From NCBI GenBank assembly GCA_020353135.1, contig CP070688.1:3551597-3558048 (forward strand): a stretch of 6,452 nucleotides of DNA. The letters run 5' to 3'. Below, piece after piece: positions 5,997 through 6,452 of this stretch. The first letter of the stretch is position 1. Each line of letters opens with the position of its first letter. The translations under genes were made by a program, and so were the position numbers. This DNA is from Chloroflexota bacterium. GTDB taxonomy: Bacteria; Chloroflexota; Anaerolineae; Promineifilales; Promineifilaceae. The notes beneath the pieces are model-generated. The model did no database searches and was not told the DNA's origin. It worked only from the letters and a program-made list of their open reading frames with translations.

Positions 5997-6452
5997 ATGG
6001 GAACAGCGGAGATTCAAGGCGAATTATGGGATCGGGCGCCCCAGGATTGGGCCGATCTTCAGGAACCCATGCATCTTCCCTTGTGGCAGGTCATGCTGGA
6101 CCGGTGCCAGGTTGGCGCGGGAACCCGGCTTCTGGATGCTGGTTGCGGTGGTGGCGGGGCGAGTGTGCTGGCCGCTAAACGAGGCGCCATCGTCAGCGGA
6201 ATCGACGCGGCCGAAGGGTTGGTAGCGATCGCACGAGAACGGGTATCCGACGGCGACTTTCGCGTAGGCGACATCGAATCCCTGCCGTTTGAAGATGATG
6301 CCTTTGAGGCTGTATTGGCTGCCAATTCGCTCCAGTATGCCGCAGATCGTGTGGCGGCGCTGCGTGAATTCAGTCGTGTCTGCACCCCGGACGGTTACAT
6401 CGCTGTTGCGCTCTTTGCGCCGCAGGAGAGGGTAACTTTCCGCGTGGTCCAG
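5997..6452 (+). CDS. Second class I SAM-dependent methyltransferase, cut by the window end
   Basis: The first 152 codons are present and uninterrupted, and the frame is still open at the last base. Motif I is LLDAGCGGGG (45-54), with the acidic strand-2 end in SGIDAAEGL (67-75, D70), GDIESLPFEDDAFEAVLAAN (91-110) and the post-III segment RVCTPDGYIAVALF (127-140). This places it in the Methyltransf_11/25 group. ATG 5997 has a well-spaced GAGAGG site. Motif I sits at the same residue number as in the preceding enzyme, and both share a DRVAAL(K/R)E stretch after motif III, but the rest is clearly diverged, so it is not a recent duplicate. The 12-base gap indicates one transcript with the first methyltransferase. 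The acceptor-binding C-terminal half lies outside the window, so its substrate cannot be guessed. Confidence 0.9.
   Translation, partial: MGTAEIQGELWDRAPQDWADLQEPMHLPLWQVMLDRCQVGAGTRLLDAGCGGGGASVLAAKRGAIVSGIDAAEGLVAIARERVSDGDFRVGDIESLPFEDDAFEAVLAANSLQYAADRVAALREFSRVCTPDGYIAVALFAPQERVTFRVVQ

Overview
The window looks like bacterial chromosome with fairly high GC, gene-dense and read entirely on the + strand. The first gene is a class III nucleotidyl cyclase joined to a STAND-type ATPase and a TPR array. Its N-terminal helix ('AIEALEAQRPILGDEVV'-like) is a style common in Chloroflexota and also found in cyanobacteria, so a Chloroflexota (Anaerolineae/Caldilineae-like) origin is my best guess. 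That is an inference from protein style, not from any marker gene.

Layout. Bases 1-224 are a leader with no convincing gene, a weak candidate promoter (71-99) and a dyad over its -10 box. Bases 234-3857 encode the cyclase-ATPase-TPR signalling protein (1207 aa). A short hairpin starts at its stop codon (3855-3871). Bases 3902-5059 encode a GT-B, family-1-like glycosyltransferase (385 aa). A 100-base spacer (5060-5159) holds a long stem-loop whose 5' arm carries a perfect 8-base Shine-Dalgarno sequence with no obvious gene behind it. Bases 5160-5984 encode a class I SAM-dependent methyltransferase (274 aa). Twelve bases later, at 5997, a second class I methyltransferase begins and runs off the end of the window (first 152 codons present).

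How the genes may work together. The glycosyltransferase and two methyltransferases, all co-oriented and the last two tightly spaced, look like a small tailoring cassette that decorates a lipid, natural product or other small molecule. The large upstream protein has the architecture of a ligand-sensing signal transducer (cyclase output, NTPase switch, TPR sensor). It could regulate the cassette, but nothing in the sequence proves a link: there is a 44-base gap and a hairpin between them, and such proteins are often orphan genes. No mobile element, CRISPR array, tRNA, rRNA or integron site was seen. The points most worth a second look are the structured spacer before the first methyltransferase, the substituted base-recognition residues of the cyclase, and the SESRA repeat linker in its ATPase module.
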